Positions 15,524 to 25,788 are shown, counted from the first letter of the stretch. The stretch is DNA of 64,000 nucleotides from Hyphomicrobiales bacterium (GCA_900467745.1 UBQW01000010.1:490812-554811); one strand, 5' to 3'. A program made the numbers and translations. Notes: generated by a model not told the origin, from the letters alone.

Positions 15524-17712
15524 CAGCCATTCACCTTCGAGACTTGCCGCTGCTCTTCACGCTCCGGCCGCATACTGCGGAAGAAATAGACCAGGCCGCG
15601 GCTCGTTTGATAAAACGCAAGACCGACGAACCAGATCGTTCCGCGGATCAGGCCCGGATTGCGGCGACGGCCTTCCTGGAATTGCGTCCACTGCGCCGAG
15701 TTCGCAAACATCAGGTCGGCGATAAGCCGGTGGTCCAGCGCGCTCTTCGGGACATACTGGCAGCCCACCGCAAGCAGTCCGTCCGTCGGCTGAATGTTGC
15801 GCACCACGAGCGGTAGCGTTTCGAGATCGGCGCCGCTGAACGGACGGAAGCGAACTTCGCCTTCGACGCCGACCAAGGACTGCTCCAGCTGCTTGTCGAA
15901 CACATGCAGGCGCGCGCCGTGCACCGACACGTCCTCGATGGACGCCGTGTACCACTTGCCGTTGATGCCGAACTCCGCGCGACGGTTGACCCGCACGCGG
16001 CGCGACGAAGCGCGTTCGCCGCGTTCCGACACGACGCCGAGCGCACAGCCGGCCATGATCAGGTTGATCAGGTTCCAGCCGCCGACGACGAGCGTGACGT
16101 CGGCCTTATAGGGCTCGGTATAGATGCGGTAGATGGTGACGATCAGCGCGATGATCTGCACCGCGAAGATGACGAAGAAAGGGCGGCTGATTTCCGACAG
16201 CCGGCTGACGGCGATCGACTCGTCCTTCGCTGTCACCTTGAATGTCGGCTTTCGCGGGTTGAGCATGACCGAAATCACCGCCGGCAGCAGGTGCACCGTC
16301 TGCACATACTCGTAGAGCTCGGAAATCCACGGCCAGCGGAACGAACCGTAGAGGTAGTTCTGCATGATGAGGTTCACGAGCATGTAGGCGAGGGTATAGG
16401 CCAGGAACTCGCCGCCGGAGGCGGTGAAGATTTCCAGGTCGAAGAAGAGATAGAACAGCGGCGCAAACAGGAAGACCGTGCGCGGGAAGGGGAACAGCCA
16501 GAAGAGCGTCGACGACATGTAGCAGAAGCGCTGCGGGATCGTCAGCCCGCGCTTGAGCAGCGGAAAGCGGAACCTGAGGATCTGCATCATGCCCTGCGCC
16601 CAGCGGCTGCGCTGGCCGATGAAGCTCGCAAACGTCGCCGGCTGCAGGCCGGCAATCAGCGGCTTGTCGACATAGATGCTGTTCCAGCCGCTTCCGTGAA
16701 GTGCAAGTGCTGTCTCGCAGTCTTCGGTGATGCTGATGCCGCTGAAACCGTTCTGCGATTCCAGCGCCTTGCGGCTGAGAACCGCCGCAGAGCCGCAGAA
16801 GAAGGCCGCGTTCCATTTGTCGAGCCCACGCTGGATGATGCCGTAGAACATCTCGTTCTCGCTCGGCATGTTGTCGAAGGTGCGCAGATTGCGCTCCAGC
16901 GGATCGGGATTGATGAAGAAGTGCGGCGTCTGGACCAGGAAAAGCTTCGGATCGTCGTCGAAATAGCCGACGGTCTCAAGCAGGAAGTCGCGCGCAGGTG
17001 CGTGGTCGGCATCGAAAACCGCGATCAGTTCGCCGGTCGAATGCTGCATACCATTGTTCAGATTGCCGGCTTTCGCATGCTCGTTGCGTTCGCGCGTGAG
17101 ATAGCGGACGCCGATTTCCTCGCAGAGCTGCTTGAGTTCGTTGTGGCGCGCGACGGCTGCCTGCGCCTCGAGCAGCTTGTTCGAGTTACGCTTCTGCACG
17201 GTCCCGCCGTCGTCAAGCAGCCAGACGGTCAGCTTGTCCGCCGGATAGTCCATCGCCTTGGCGGCCGAGAGTGTGTTGGCGAGAAGGTGGGAATCTTCGT
17301 TATAGGTGGGCACGAAGACGTCGACGTGCGGAAAACGCTGGAGCTTTCCCACGCGCGAAGGACGAGGCGGCAAGGGTGTCGCGACGATGAAGAGGCTGAG
17401 CGCCAGCATGGCGACGCTATACATTTCGGCGAGATAGAGCAGCAGACCGGGAATGAAGTTCTCAGGCTGGTTGACCGGGGGCAATGTGTTGGTCGTTCGC
17501 CAATAGACATAGCGCATGACGATCGCCGTACCGAAGGCGAGCGCGATCAGGCGCCATGTGCCTTCACCCTTCAAGCCCTTGATGATCGCCATCACGGCGA
17601 CCACGGTAATGCTGGCGATCAGCTGCGCCTGCAAATTCACCGGCAGGGTCACCAGTGCGACCACACAGATCGCAACCACTGCCCAGATCAAGATGCTGCG
17701 GGCCTTATGCAT
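15523..17712 (-). CDS. bcsA: Cellulose synthase catalytic subunit BcsA
   Basis: A 729-residue inner-membrane glycosyltransferase family 2 enzyme that polymerises UDP-glucose and exports cellulose. The catalytic motifs are DDGG at 167-170, DADH (Asp234, Asp236), TED at 329-331 and QRSRW at 367-371. Eight or so membrane segments flank the catalytic domain. The C-terminal PilZ domain contains an RxxxR pair (Arg574, Arg578) and DVSVHG (Asp594, Ser596, Gly599), so activation by cyclic di-GMP is expected. It is followed without a gap by bcsB. The 59-base gap to bcsN suggests one transcript. Confidence 0.97.
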   Translation of the reverse strand: MHKARSILIWAVVAICVVALVTLPVNLQAQLIASITVVAVMAIIKGLKGEGTWRLIALAFGTAIVMRYVYWRTTNTLPPVNQPENFIPGLLLYLAEMYSVAMLALSLFIVATPLPPRPSRVGKLQRFPHVDVFVPTYNEDSHLLANTLSAAKAMDYPADKLTVWLLDDGGTVQKRNSNKLLEAQAAVARHNELKQLCEEIGVRYLTRERNEHAKAGNLNNGMQHSTGELIAVFDADHAPARDFLLETVGYFDDDPKLFLVQTPHFFINPDPLERNLRTFDNMPSENEMFYGIIQRGLDKWNAAFFCGSAAVLSRKALESQNGFSGISITEDCETALALHGSGWNSIYVDKPLIAGLQPATFASFIGQRSRWAQGMMQILRFRFPLLKRGLTIPQRFCYMSSTLFWLFPFPRTVFLFAPLFYLFFDLEIFTASGGEFLAYTLAYMLVNLIMQNYLYGSFRWPWISELYEYVQTVHLLPAVISVMLNPRKPTFKVTAKDESIAVSRLSEISRPFFVIFAVQIIALIVTIYRIYTEPYKADVTLVVGGWNLINLIMAGCALGVVSERGERASSRRVRVNRRAEFGINGKWYTASIEDVSVHGARLHVFDKQLEQSLVGVEGEVRFRPFSGADLETLPLVVRNIQPTDGLLAVGCQYVPKSALDHRLIADLMFANSAQWTQFQEGRRRNPGLIRGTIWFVGLAFYQTSRGLVYFFRSMRPEREEQRQVSKVNG

Positions 17713-17771
17713 CGGCTTTCCTTCAAAGGCATTGCGCCGGGCACCGTTTCCTGTGCCGGCCTAGCTGATCG

Positions 17772-18782
17772 TCATCTCTGGCAGGCGGCACTTGCCGCCG
17801 TGTTGCCGATGCATTCCGGCGACGGCACGTTCACGCCGTTCGCTGTCATCGTCTGTTGCGAGGCGTGCTGGCGCGCGGTCGCATTGGACAACGTGGGTGC
17901 ACCCATCGGAGCCTGTGGCACGGTTTCGGAAAGGTCGGGTCCCGGCACGCGCGGGCCGATCGCCGGCGGCAAAGTCGGCGCCGCCGGCGCCGTGGCGGCA
18001 GGGCGAACCGCTGCGCGGCGCACCGGCGCTGGGCGCGAGAAGGTCTGCGTCGGCGCCGGTTCGTAGCCGATCGGCATCGGTGTGGAGCGATAACCGCCTT
18101 CGTCGGGATAGATCGGGTTTCCCGGCCGCCCGATGGTGGGGTCGCCCCCTTGCGTCATGCCGTAAGGGTTCCAGATTTCCCCGTTGAACGTGCCGATAAC
18201 GGTATATCCGTACATCACACCCAGCAACTGGCGTTCGGTCGCGCGTGCATCACACAGGCGCAGGCGAACCTGGATCATGCCGAAATTGCGGGCCTGTGTC
18301 TGGTCGGAACGGCTGGAGCGGATCTGCTGCCATCCATAGACGCAGGTATCGCCGCTCCGGCTGGTGCCGGAGGCGTAGCCGAAAGGGCCGTAGCTGTTTT
18401 GCAGGAAGGTCGCCGATCGGGTCATTCGCACGCCGGGGATGGAGGCAGCCATCTCGCGTCCAATGGCGGTCTCATTGACCATCTTATACGATGAGTTGCC
18501 GGCACCAGGGTTTTCGCCGCGCCCGCCGAGAAACTGCACCTTCAGGAAATTCTGGCCTGGAACAGATGACGAGGTGAACAGCGAGATGGATTGATCTACG
18601 CCGTTGCCACGCTTCTGCTCTACTACGCTCACGATCGATGGCCCGCCGGGTGGCGGCAGGACAAGCGCCTTCTCGCTCGCAATCGTTTCAGCGGCGCTCG
18701 GTTGTCTGATATTTCCAGTCGATGTGCAGCTGGCAGCAAGACCAGCCAACCCAGCAAGGGCCATCAATCTTAGCAAACCCAT
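17772..18782 (-). CDS. bcsN: Cellulose biosynthesis lipoprotein BcsN
   Basis: A 336-residue protein found beside bcsA in Rhizobiales. From the ATG at 18782 it has a short lipoprotein signal, MGLLRLMALAGLAGLAAS-C, so it should be lipidated at Cys19. The central part (SISLFTSSSVPGQNFLKVQFLGG, DTCVYGWQQIRS) is typical of the family. The last third is Pro-rich (PAPVRRAAVRPAATAPAAPTLPP). A longer reading would need a TTG at 18824 and would spoil the lipoprotein signal. As the first gene of the cellulose operon it may help export through the outer membrane, which lacks a BcsC channel here; that is an inference. Confidence 0.85.
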   Translation of the reverse strand: MGLLRLMALAGLAGLAASCTSTGNIRQPSAAETIASEKALVLPPPGGPSIVSVVEQKRGNGVDQSISLFTSSSVPGQNFLKVQFLGGRGENPGAGNSSYKMVNETAIGREMAASIPGVRMTRSATFLQNSYGPFGYASGTSRSGDTCVYGWQQIRSSRSDQTQARNFGMIQVRLRLCDARATERQLLGVMYGYTVIGTFNGEIWNPYGMTQGGDPTIGRPGNPIYPDEGGYRSTPMPIGYEPAPTQTFSRPAPVRRAAVRPAATAPAAPTLPPAIGPRVPGPDLSETVPQAPMGAPTLSNATARQHASQQTMTANGVNVPSPECIGNTAASAACQR

Positions 18783-19448
18783 GTTTCCGATCGCCGCAAT
18801 CGTATTTCCCTGTATCCGGCGCAATTTTGGCGCCCGGACTTCGAATCAACGACCAGACGGCCGTTAAGCATTCTAAACGACGGATATGGTTAACCAATCG
18901 TTAATTTGCGCGTCATCGGAGTGATGGCGGTGGAGAATGAACACAAAAAGTTGCTTGCGTCGATAGGTCGCCTCCCAAGCGGCTATGCTCGGCCTTTCGC
19001 TGCGCAGAGCTAACGAAATTAGACCTGGCTAATAACGAAGATGAGAAGATGCTTTAGAGTAGGTTTATGATGGGAAGACTTCTATTTGACGACCCCGGGA
19101 GCCTCCCGGCGAAACCGTGTCTGCTGTCAACGGCAAGCCATTCATGAACGAGCTTTATAGCCCTATGCTGATTTGGGCATCTTAACATGTTCGGACCGAG
19201 CTGTTAGGTAGAGGCTAGACCGAGCTCCGCTCCGGTCGGCGGTTAAATACGGGATATAAAAGAATAAACTGGAAGCAAAGGCAAAGTGCTGGCTGTTTCC
19301 TTATCGATGTGCGCAGGTTCTTCGAGGCAAGGCGGGCGACAAGCGAAATTCGTTTGATTGCTTGCGGGTGGAACCTCGCTGGCCATTTTTCAAACCGGAA
19401 TAAAGCTTGGCGGAGGAGCCAAGGGGAGGAGGGAATTAAGGTTGCTCG
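18783..19448. other. Divergent intergenic region between bcsN and the RND pump
   Basis: About 665 bases without a convincing gene. It contains a CtrA-box candidate (18890-18904), a GC hairpin CCGGGA-GCC-TCCCGG at 19094-19108, and a second possible hairpin around GACCGAGCTCCGCTCCGGTC (19218-19237). A minus-strand frame at 19215-19484 has no recognisable features. Promoters of both operons must lie here, and a small RNA is possible. Confidence 0.5.
18890..18904. promoter_or_regulatory. CtrA-box candidate upstream of bcsN
   Basis: TTAA-CCAATCG-TTAA matches the TTAA-N7-TTAA binding site of the alphaproteobacterial cell-cycle regulator CtrA. It lies about 110 bases before the bcsN start. The pattern is short and AT-rich, so a chance match is possible. 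Confidence 0.4.
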
Positions 19449-20663
19449 GTGAACCGAGCCCAAGTAAAGGCGAATATAGTGCAAAATAAAAATCAGCGGC
19501 GTTTTTCCACCGTTCGCAGCGGCGTGCTTGTGGCGGCTGTATCAATATTCATGTCCTCCGTGGCAATGGCCCAGCAGGCTGCTTCCCCGCCTCCTCCGTC
19601 CGTCACGACCGTGAAAGTTGCCGCCAGCTCTGTACCGCTGAGCTACGAATACGCCGCGCGTGTCTCGGCGTTTCGCCAGACGGAGGTCCGCGCCCGCGTG
19701 AGCGGCATCCTGTTGAAGCGCAACTTCGTCGAGGGCGCCCAGGTCAAGGCGGGCGATGTACTATTTCTCATCGATCCCGCGCCCTATGAAGCCGCACTGA
19801 TGCAGGCACAGGCCGGGCTCAAACAGGCGCAGGCGCAGCTCAGTCAGGGCATCCGCGAGGAGAAGCGCAACATCAGTCTCTTTGACCAGAATGTCGGCAG
19901 CCAAAAGAGCCGCGATGATGCGATTTCGGCGCGCGAGCTCGCCGAGGCGGCCGTCGCCTCCGCTCAGGCCCAGGTCACGACCGCCGAGCTCAATCTCGGC
20001 TATACCAAGGTGACTGCTCCGATCAGCGGCATCACGAGCCTTGAGCAGATGTCCGAAGGCAGCCTGATCAGCACTGATTCAAGCTTGCTGACCAACATCA
20101 CCCAGCTGGACCCTGTCTACGTCAACTTCTCTTTCTCGGATTCCGAGGCGCGCGAAGTCCGCCATCTCATCGATCTGATGAAGAGCAAGGGCCAGGAACA
20201 GAAGCTGCGCGTCAAGCTGACATTCGGCGACGGTTCGACCTACGACCACGAAGGCGTTGTCGACTTCACGTCCGCGACCGTTGACGTCAACACGGGCACT
20301 ATCCAAGCCCGTGCGATCATCGACAATCCGGATCGCCAGTTGATCCCCGGCCAGTTCGTACGCGCCACAGTAAGCGGCGTGACCGCCGATGACGCGATCG
20401 TCATCCCCGAGGTGGCGCTGTTGCAGGGGCCGCAGGGTCAATTCGTCTACACCGTCGGCAAGGACGGCAAGGCAAAGATCAATGCGGTTACACTCGGCCA
20501 GAAAGTCGGCAGCAACTGGATCGTCAACTCGGGTCTTGAGGCCGGTGACCAGCTGATTACCGAGGGCGTCATCAAGGTGCGGCCGGGTTCGGCCGTCAAC
20601 GCGACGGCTGAAGCCGCCGCGGCCGACGGTGGCAAGGATACGAAAGAGACGGCGTCAAACTGA
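19449..20663 (+). CDS. RND efflux pump periplasmic adaptor (AcrA/MexA type)
   Basis: A 404-residue membrane-fusion protein linking an RND pump to an outer-membrane channel. A signal-like segment ([20 protein letters not shown]) is followed by the lipoyl half-motifs [26 protein letters not shown] and [27 protein letters not shown] around a coiled-coil hairpin rich in Ala/Gln. A beta-barrel domain then follows ([22 protein letters not shown]). The start is uncertain: GTG at 19449, or GTG at 19479 with AAAGG nearby, which would give 394 residues. The end overlaps the pump gene by one base. No outer-membrane channel or TetR regulator gene is adjacent. Confidence 0.9.
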   Translation: MNRAQVKANIVQNKNQRRFSTVRSGVLVAAVSIFMSSVAMAQQAASPPPPSVTTVKVAASSVPLSYEYAARVSAFRQTEVRARVSGILLKRNFVEGAQVKAGDVLFLIDPAPYEAALMQAQAGLKQAQAQLSQGIREEKRNISLFDQNVGSQKSRDDAISARELAEAAVASAQAQVTTAELNLGYTKVTAPISGITSLEQMSEGSLISTDSSLLTNITQLDPVYVNFSFSDSEAREVRHLIDLMKSKGQEQKLRVKLTFGDGSTYDHEGVVDFTSATVDVNTGTIQARAIIDNPDRQLIPGQFVRATVSGVTADDAIVIPEVALLQGPQGQFVYTVGKDGKAKINAVTLGQKVGSNWIVNSGLEAGDQLITEGVIKVRPGSAVNATAEAAAADGGKDTKETASN

Positions 20664-23600
20664 TGGGTAATAGGTTCTTTATCGACCGTCCGGTCTTCGC
20701 GGCGGTCATTTCCATCGTCATTGTTCTGGCGGGTCTTTTGGCCCTGCGGGCCCTGCCGATTGCACAGTATCCCGAGCTTGTACCGCCGCAGGTCGTTGTG
20801 ACTGCGAGCTATCCCGGCGCCAGCGCCGAGACGGTCGCACAGACCGTTGCGGCGCCGCTCGAGCAACAAATCAACGGCGTCGAAAACATGCTCTACATGC
20901 AATCGACGAACTCCAACAGCGGCACCATGCAGATCACGGTGACATTCGCGCTTGGCACCGACCCGGACCAGGCCGCGATCAATGTCAACAATCGTGTCCA
21001 GCGTGCGACCTCGACCTTGCCGCAGGAAGTCACCCGTCAGGGTGTCGTTGTCGCTAAGCGCTCGAATTCCATTCTTGCCTTCGTGGCGATGTTCTCCAAC
21101 AACGCGCAATATGACCGCGCCTATGTCGGCAACTACGCGCTCTTGAACGTCATCGACGACCTGAAGCGTCTTCCCGGCATTGGCGACGTCAACGTTCTGG
21201 GTGATATCGACTATTCGATGCGCGTCTGGCTGCGGCCGGACAAGATGGCGCAGTACGGCCTAACGCCGAGCGACGTGTCGACAGCCATCCAGGAACAGAA
21301 CTCGCAGTTCGCCGCCGGTCGTTTTGGAGATCAACCGAGCGCAACCGGCCAGCCCTTTACCTACAGCGTCTCGACACAAGGCCGCTTGACGGATCCGGAA
21401 GCCTTCGGAAACATCATCCTGCGCTCGACCAGCAACGCGGCGACGCTCAGGTTGAAGGATGTAGCACGCATCGAACTTGGCACCAAAAGCTACGCGGTGC
21501 AGAGCAGCCTCAACGGTACGCCGGCAGTTCCGATCGCGATCTACTTGCAGCCGGGCGCCAACGCGCTAAACACGATGCACGAGCTCTCAACGCGCCTGGC
21601 GGAACTGAAGAAGTCCTTCCCCGATGGGATTGACTATCGCATCCCCTACGATACGACGAAGTTCATTCAGGTCTCGATCGAGGAAGTCATCCACACCTTC
21701 TTCGAAGCGATCGCGCTTGTCGTCATCGTGGTGTTCCTGTTCCTGCAGAACTGGCGAGCGACGCTCATCCCGGTGATCGCAGTTCCGATCTCGATCATTG
21801 GTACCTTCGCGGGCATGTACCTGCTTGGGTTCTCGATCAACCTCTTGACACTCTTCGGCCTGGTGCTGGCGATCGGTATCGTCGTGGATGACGCGATCGT
21901 GGTTCTCGAGAATGTTGAACGCTTGATGACGGTGGACAAGTTGTCCCCCAAAGACGCGGCGATCAAGGCAATGGGCGAAGTGACCGGACCGGTCGTTGCC
22001 ATCGTGCTCGTGCTCTGCTCGGTCTTTATCCCCGTCTCCTTCATGGGCGGGCTTGCGGGCCAGATGTATAAGCAGTTCGCCGTCACGATCGCGATCTCCG
22101 TGATCCTATCTGGCATCGTCGCTCTGACGCTGACGCCCGCTCTCTGTGGCCTGATCCTGAAGCCAGGTCATCACGAACCGGCGCTGCCGTTCCGCGTCTT
22201 CAATCGCGCCTTTGAGCGCTTGACGTCGGGCTACACGGCGGGAGTTCGCTTCTTTGTCAAGCGTTTTGCCATCGGACTTGTGCTGGTTGGCGCCTTGCTC
22301 GGTGCGACAGGCTATCTATTCTACTCCATTCCGGGATCGCTCGTTCCCGACGAAGACCAGGGCTGGGTACTGCAGATCGCAATCTTGCCACCGGCCGCAG
22401 CGCTTCCGCGCACCGAAGCTGTCATGAACCAGGTGGTCGAAAACACCTCCAGGCTCGAGGGCGTTCATGACGTCTTTGCGGTTTCCGGCTTCGATATCCT
22501 CGCCGGCGGCATCAAGAGCAGTGCCGGTGTCTCCTTCATCATTCTCGATGACTGGAAGGAGCGCACGACGGCGGCCCTGGACGCCCGAAACATGGCCGGG
22601 CCGATCATCGGTGCCAATAGCGGCATCAAGGACGGGATGGTTCTCGCCTTCAATCCACCGCCGATCCAGGGCTTGAGCACCACGGGTGGCTTCGAAGCCT
22701 ATGTTCAGGACCGTGGCGGCAACGGTATCGCGAACCTTGCCGAACAGGCCAATGCTCTCGTGGCTGCGGCTTCCAAGCGCCCCGAGCTGACTGCCGTGCG
22801 CACCACGTTCGATGCTAGCGTTCCGCAATACCACGCGGATCTCGATCGCGAGAAGGCAAAGGCGCTCGACGTGCCGATCAACACGGTCTTCGATGCCATG
22901 CAGGCGACGTTCGGTAGCCTCTATGTCAACGACTTCACACTCTACGGCCGCAACTATCAGGTCAATCTGCAGTCGGAATCGGCTTTCCGCCAATCGCCTG
23001 ACGATCTCCGCCAAGTGTTCGTCCGCTCGACCAATGGCAACATGATCCCGCTGGATGCGCTGGTGAAGGTTACGCGCATTATCGGTCCGGACCAGGTCGA
23101 ACGCTTCAACGCGTTCAACTCGGCCAAAGTCACCGGTAACCCGGCTCCCGGCTATACGTCGGGTGACGCCATCCGCGCATTGCAGGAGGTTGCCAACGAG
23201 ACCTTGCCCGCGAGCTACCAGATCGCCTGGACAGGCTCGGCCTACCAGGAACTGGCAACGGGGGGCGCTGGAACGCAAGCTATGCTCTTCGGCATTATCA
23301 TGGTGTTCCTGATCCTTGCCGCGCAGTACGAGAAGTGGACGCTGCCGTTGGCAGTTATAACCGCCATCCCGTTCGCGCTCTTTGGTGCGTTGCTAGCAAC
23401 GATGCTGCGCGGGCTGACAAACGACGTCTACTTCCAGATCGGTATGGTCACACTGATCGGTCTGGCCGCCAAGAACGCCATCCTCATCGTCGAGTTTGCC
23501 GTTTTGAAGCGCCAGGAGGGACTGACGGCCGGCGAGGCTGCGATCGAAGCCGCCCGCCTGCGTTTCCGCCCGATCGTCATGACGTCGCTGGCATTCATCC

Positions 23601-23815
23601 TGGGTGTCGTGCCGCTGGCCGTCAGCACGGGTGCGGGCTCGGCCAGCCGTCACGCCATCGGTACGGGCGTTATCGGAGGCATGCTCGCGGCAACGTTCAT
23701 CGCGACCTTCTTCATTCCGATGTTCTACCGCCTGATCGCCTGGAAGGCGCCGAAGCCTGCGGATAGCCTGCAAGCGGCTCACGGCAACAGCGCGTCGATC
23801 GTTCCCGGCGAGTAA
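20663..23815 (+). CDS. RND multidrug efflux pump, HAE1 family (AcrB/MexB type)
   Basis: A 1050-residue inner-membrane proton-driven transporter. It begins with the canonical [21 protein letters not shown]. The proton-relay pair is Asp-Asp in [18 protein letters not shown] of the fourth membrane helix, and the large periplasmic loops show the duplicated porter domains. A second conserved block is [24 protein letters not shown]. The length is standard for exporters of hydrophobic drugs or plant compounds. Translation is coupled to the adaptor gene. The substrate range cannot be read from sequence. Confidence 0.95.
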   Translation: MGNRFFIDRPVFAAVISIVIVLAGLLALRALPIAQYPELVPPQVVVTASYPGASAETVAQTVAAPLEQQINGVENMLYMQSTNSNSGTMQITVTFALGTDPDQAAINVNNRVQRATSTLPQEVTRQGVVVAKRSNSILAFVAMFSNNAQYDRAYVGNYALLNVIDDLKRLPGIGDVNVLGDIDYSMRVWLRPDKMAQYGLTPSDVSTAIQEQNSQFAAGRFGDQPSATGQPFTYSVSTQGRLTDPEAFGNIILRSTSNAATLRLKDVARIELGTKSYAVQSSLNGTPAVPIAIYLQPGANALNTMHELSTRLAELKKSFPDGIDYRIPYDTTKFIQVSIEEVIHTFFEAIALVVIVVFLFLQNWRATLIPVIAVPISIIGTFAGMYLLGFSINLLTLFGLVLAIGIVVDDAIVVLENVERLMTVDKLSPKDAAIKAMGEVTGPVVAIVLVLCSVFIPVSFMGGLAGQMYKQFAVTIAISVILSGIVALTLTPALCGLILKPGHHEPALPFRVFNRAFERLTSGYTAGVRFFVKRFAIGLVLVGALLGATGYLFYSIPGSLVPDEDQGWVLQIAILPPAAALPRTEAVMNQVVENTSRLEGVHDVFAVSGFDILAGGIKSSAGVSFIILDDWKERTTAALDARNMAGPIIGANSGIKDGMVLAFNPPPIQGLSTTGGFEAYVQDRGGNGIANLAEQANALVAAASKRPELTAVRTTFDASVPQYHADLDREKAKALDVPINTVFDAMQATFGSLYVNDFTLYGRNYQVNLQSESAFRQSPDDLRQVFVRSTNGNMIPLDALVKVTRIIGPDQVERFNAFNSAKVTGNPAPGYTSGDAIRALQEVANETLPASYQIAWTGSAYQELATGGAGTQAMLFGIIMVFLILAAQYEKWTLPLAVITAIPFALFGALLATMLRGLTNDVYFQIGMVTLIGLAAKNAILIVEFAVLKRQEGLTAGEAAIEAARLRFRPIVMTSLAFILGVVPLAVSTGAGSASRHAIGTGVIGGMLAATFIATFFIPMFYRLIAWKAPKPADSLQAAHGNSASIVPGE

Positions 23816-23834
23816 AGTCGGTCTTTCGAACAAC

Positions 23835-23867
23835 GGGTCGGCGCGGACATGATGTCCACGCCGGCCC
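23835..23867 (+). terminator. Strong hairpin after the RND pump gene
   Basis: A stem of about 15 bp with one mismatch and one G-U (GGGTCGGCGCGGACAT against ATGTCCACGCCGGCCC) lies 20 bases after the pump stop. It lacks a clear T run, so it may be a weak terminator or an mRNA-protecting structure. Confidence 0.5.
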
Positions 23868-23994
23868 GAACTGTTTCTGGGCCTAAACCATTTCTGGGGT
23901 GGAGCGGACTCGCGGCGACTGCGTGCGGATCTTCTTAACGTCGCAACGCTAATATGCACCCGCACACATGTTCTCTAACCCCCAGGGACCTTAC

Positions 23995-24489
23995 ATGAAG
24001 ACGATTATCGTCGGGGCGCTTCTTGCCGCCCTCATACCCGGCATCAGTCAGGCCAAGACGCTTGCATTCCCGAGCGACGCGCCCATCGCGCAGATCGCCA
24101 TTCCCGACAGCTGGGAACCAGAGGAAACCGAAACCGGCATCCAGGCGACGTCCGATGACTCGGCCATCTATCTCTCGATCGACGTCGCCGACGAGAAGAG
24201 CACGGACAAGGTCATCGACGACGCCATCGCCTTTCTTGAAAAGAACGGCGTGAAGGTTGACGGCTCGACGCAGAAGAAGTCCGACGAGCCGATCAACGGC
24301 ATGGACATGACCAACTTCGACTGGACCGGCACCGACAATGACGGCGCCGTCAATATCGGCCTCTCGCTGCTCTCACCGAAACCAGGCAAGCTGCTCGTCA
24401 TCACCTATTGGGGATCGCAGGGAACGCAGGAGGCGCATGGGCCTGAACTCCAGGCGATCATCAGCTCCCTGAAACCAGCAGCCGAGTAA
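23995..24489 (+). CDS. Periplasmic protein of unknown function
   Basis: A 164-residue protein with a clear signal peptide (MKTIIVGALLAALIPGISQA, cut before KTLAFP). The mature part is acidic, without cysteines, and contains IAIPDSWEPEETETGIQATSDDSAIYLSIDVAD and a C-terminal LLVITYWGSQG. The ATG at 23995 has AGGGAC upstream; a longer frame from 23968 would bury the signal peptide. It stands between the efflux pump and another small secreted protein. It is not recognised beyond being exported. Confidence 0.7.
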   Translation: MKTIIVGALLAALIPGISQAKTLAFPSDAPIAQIAIPDSWEPEETETGIQATSDDSAIYLSIDVADEKSTDKVIDDAIAFLEKNGVKVDGSTQKKSDEPINGMDMTNFDWTGTDNDGAVNIGLSLLSPKPGKLLVITYWGSQGTQEAHGPELQAIISSLKPAAE

Positions 24490-24539
24490 TATCGCGCGGG
24501 CACGGCTCTGCCGTGCCTGCCTTTGCTCCCGAGGTCACC

Positions 24540-24965
24540 GTGCGCTTCTTCAAATCCTGTCTTATTTTTTTGTTTTCCGTGCTGTCGGCCGCGAGCCCGT
24601 CATGGGCCGACGCGTACAAGGCCGTCAGCAACACCGCCATGTCGGTCACCGGCGACATCTCGATGGACGACTTCAGCATCACCTTTGAAACGGGTGACGA
24701 GCTTTCGTTCTCCAATCTGGTCGCCGATCACTTCATCGTCGATGGCGAGCGTGTACCGGCTTCCGTCTATCGAGTGGCCGATCCTTCCGACCCCGAGTTA
24801 CTGAACGGTAATCGTCTCTGTGGATCCGGGCCGGTCACCTATGTCGTGGATTGGTCCGCCGGAGATGGCTTGGCCGCTATCGCGGTGTTCACCGGTCATC
24901 ATGCGCCGAAAAGCTCCGACGAAATGTGCGCGTCCTACACGTTCGAGGAAGGCGTCGAGGAGTGA
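24540..24965 (+). CDS. Small secreted protein of unknown function
   Basis: A 141-residue protein starting with GTG behind GAGG. The signal peptide (RFFKSCLIFLFSVLSAASPSWA) is followed by DAYKAVSNTAMSVTGDISMDDFSITFETGDEL. Two cysteines in the mature part (in RLCGSG and EMCASY) could pair. The gene starts 50 bases after the previous secreted protein and may share its transcript. No family is recognised. Confidence 0.6.
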   Translation: MRFFKSCLIFLFSVLSAASPSWADAYKAVSNTAMSVTGDISMDDFSITFETGDELSFSNLVADHFIVDGERVPASVYRVADPSDPELLNGNRLCGSGPVTYVVDWSAGDGLAAIAVFTGHHAPKSSDEMCASYTFEEGVEE

Positions 24966-24979
24966 GCGCGCTGAAGCGG

Positions 24980-25252
24980 TTATAGCGGGACCGGTGCGGC
25001 GGGCACCACGTCATAAGGCACCTTGGCCTCATCGGCCGCGGCGATAAAGGCGAGGCGCGCGTCTTCCGGCGATGCCTTGCCGATCGCGACGCCGTCGCAC
25101 ACTTCCAGGGCGGAAAAGTAGGCCTTGCCCTCTGCGACCGGCCAGGCGGTAAAAAGCATTTTGAGCGCCTCACGAGTACTGGTGACCGTGTAAACGGCGC
25201 CGGTACGACGGCAGGCGACCAAAACAGGGATCGTCCATGGTCTCGTGTCCAA
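24980..25252 (-). CDS. DUF982 family protein
   Basis: A 90-residue protein with the Rhizobiales DUF982 pattern: PWTIPVLVACRRTGAVYTVTSTREALKMLFTAWP, then YFSALEVCDGVAIGKASPEDARLAFIAAADEA. Members are small, often in many copies in rhizobial genomes, and have no known function. The only possible start is TTG at 25252, with GAGGGGTAGAAAG upstream. It converges on the secreted-protein gene at its 3' side. Confidence 0.85.
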   Translation of the reverse strand: MDTRPWTIPVLVACRRTGAVYTVTSTREALKMLFTAWPVAEGKAYFSALEVCDGVAIGKASPEDARLAFIAAADEAKVPYDVVPAAPVPL

Positions 25253-25563
25253 CGCTTTCTACCCCTCGAAGCGCATTTTGTTGGCGATAGCCCGTGTGGG
25301 GCTGCCAGCGCGCGCTCAATATATAGCATGTTCTTAATGCATCAAGCGTGGGTGCACGTGGTGCAGTTGACTGCGGACGTGAAAAACCCGGTGCGAGGGG
25401 CTGCACCGGGCTTTTTGGTTGGACTGCATTGGGCTTGCTGATCCAGCAACGCGGATTTCAATACGTTGCGCAGTTAGAACCCCCCAGCTGCAGAAAAGTT
25501 CCCAAAGAATATCGAGTGCTCATTCTTGCACATTGTCAGGTCAGCAGAACAACTGCGGGCCTG
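25253..25563. other. Intergenic region with a bidirectional terminator
   Basis: About 310 bases without a supported gene. A TATAGC sequence at 25321-25326 and the terminator at 25387-25416 are the only structures seen. Because no plus-strand gene ends here, a short plus-strand RNA is possible. Confidence 0.4.
25387..25416 (+). terminator. Bidirectional Rho-independent terminator
   Basis: The stem CCCGGTGC / GCACCGGG with loop GAGGGGCT is followed by CTTTTTGG on the plus strand. On the minus strand it is followed by TTTTTC. On the minus strand it can end the small gene at 25564-25788. Confidence 0.8.
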
Positions 25564-25788
25564 CTATTCCTCGACAACGCCGTTCATGAGCCCATCGAAA
25601 ACTTCCAGCATAGCGTCGGCAATCGCTTGGCCGAGCGCGTTGCCAGCCTGGCCGATCTCCGTGTCACCCATGTCTCGCGCCGCAAGCGCGAGCGCCGTTC
25701 CCTGTTCGCTGACAATCAGCTTGGCGCGCTCGATCGCCCAAAGTGAGAAGTCGTTGCGGTTGTCGATCGTTACGGTTTCCGGTTCCAT
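25564..25788 (-). CDS. Small hypothetical protein
   Basis: A 74-residue acidic cytoplasmic protein, MEPETVTIDNRNDFSLWAIE then a helical part (RAKLIVSEQGTALALAARDM) and a C-terminal helix ending FDGLMNGVVEE. The ATG at 25788 has GAGAGGAATT upstream, a good ribosome site; a longer frame from 25851 lacks one. There is no signal or membrane segment. A terminator lies downstream. The family is not recognised. Confidence 0.6.
   Translation of the reverse strand: MEPETVTIDNRNDFSLWAIERAKLIVSEQGTALALAARDMGDTEIGQAGNALGQAIADAMLEVFDGLMNGVVEE

Noticed and set aside
15904..18066. A 720-codon plus-strand frame opposite bcsA
   Set aside because: It is the antisense of a clear cellulose synthase; its composition (Arg/His/Asp-rich) is typical of shadow frames in GC-rich genomes, and it has no domain.
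19094..19138. Possible riboswitch upstream of the RND pump
   Set aside because: Short GC hairpins are present, but I could not match them to any known aptamer consensus, and the distance to the gene is over 300 bases.
19215..19484. An 89-codon minus-strand frame in the bcsN/RND gap
   Set aside because: No ribosome site, no family features, and it runs into the adaptor gene.
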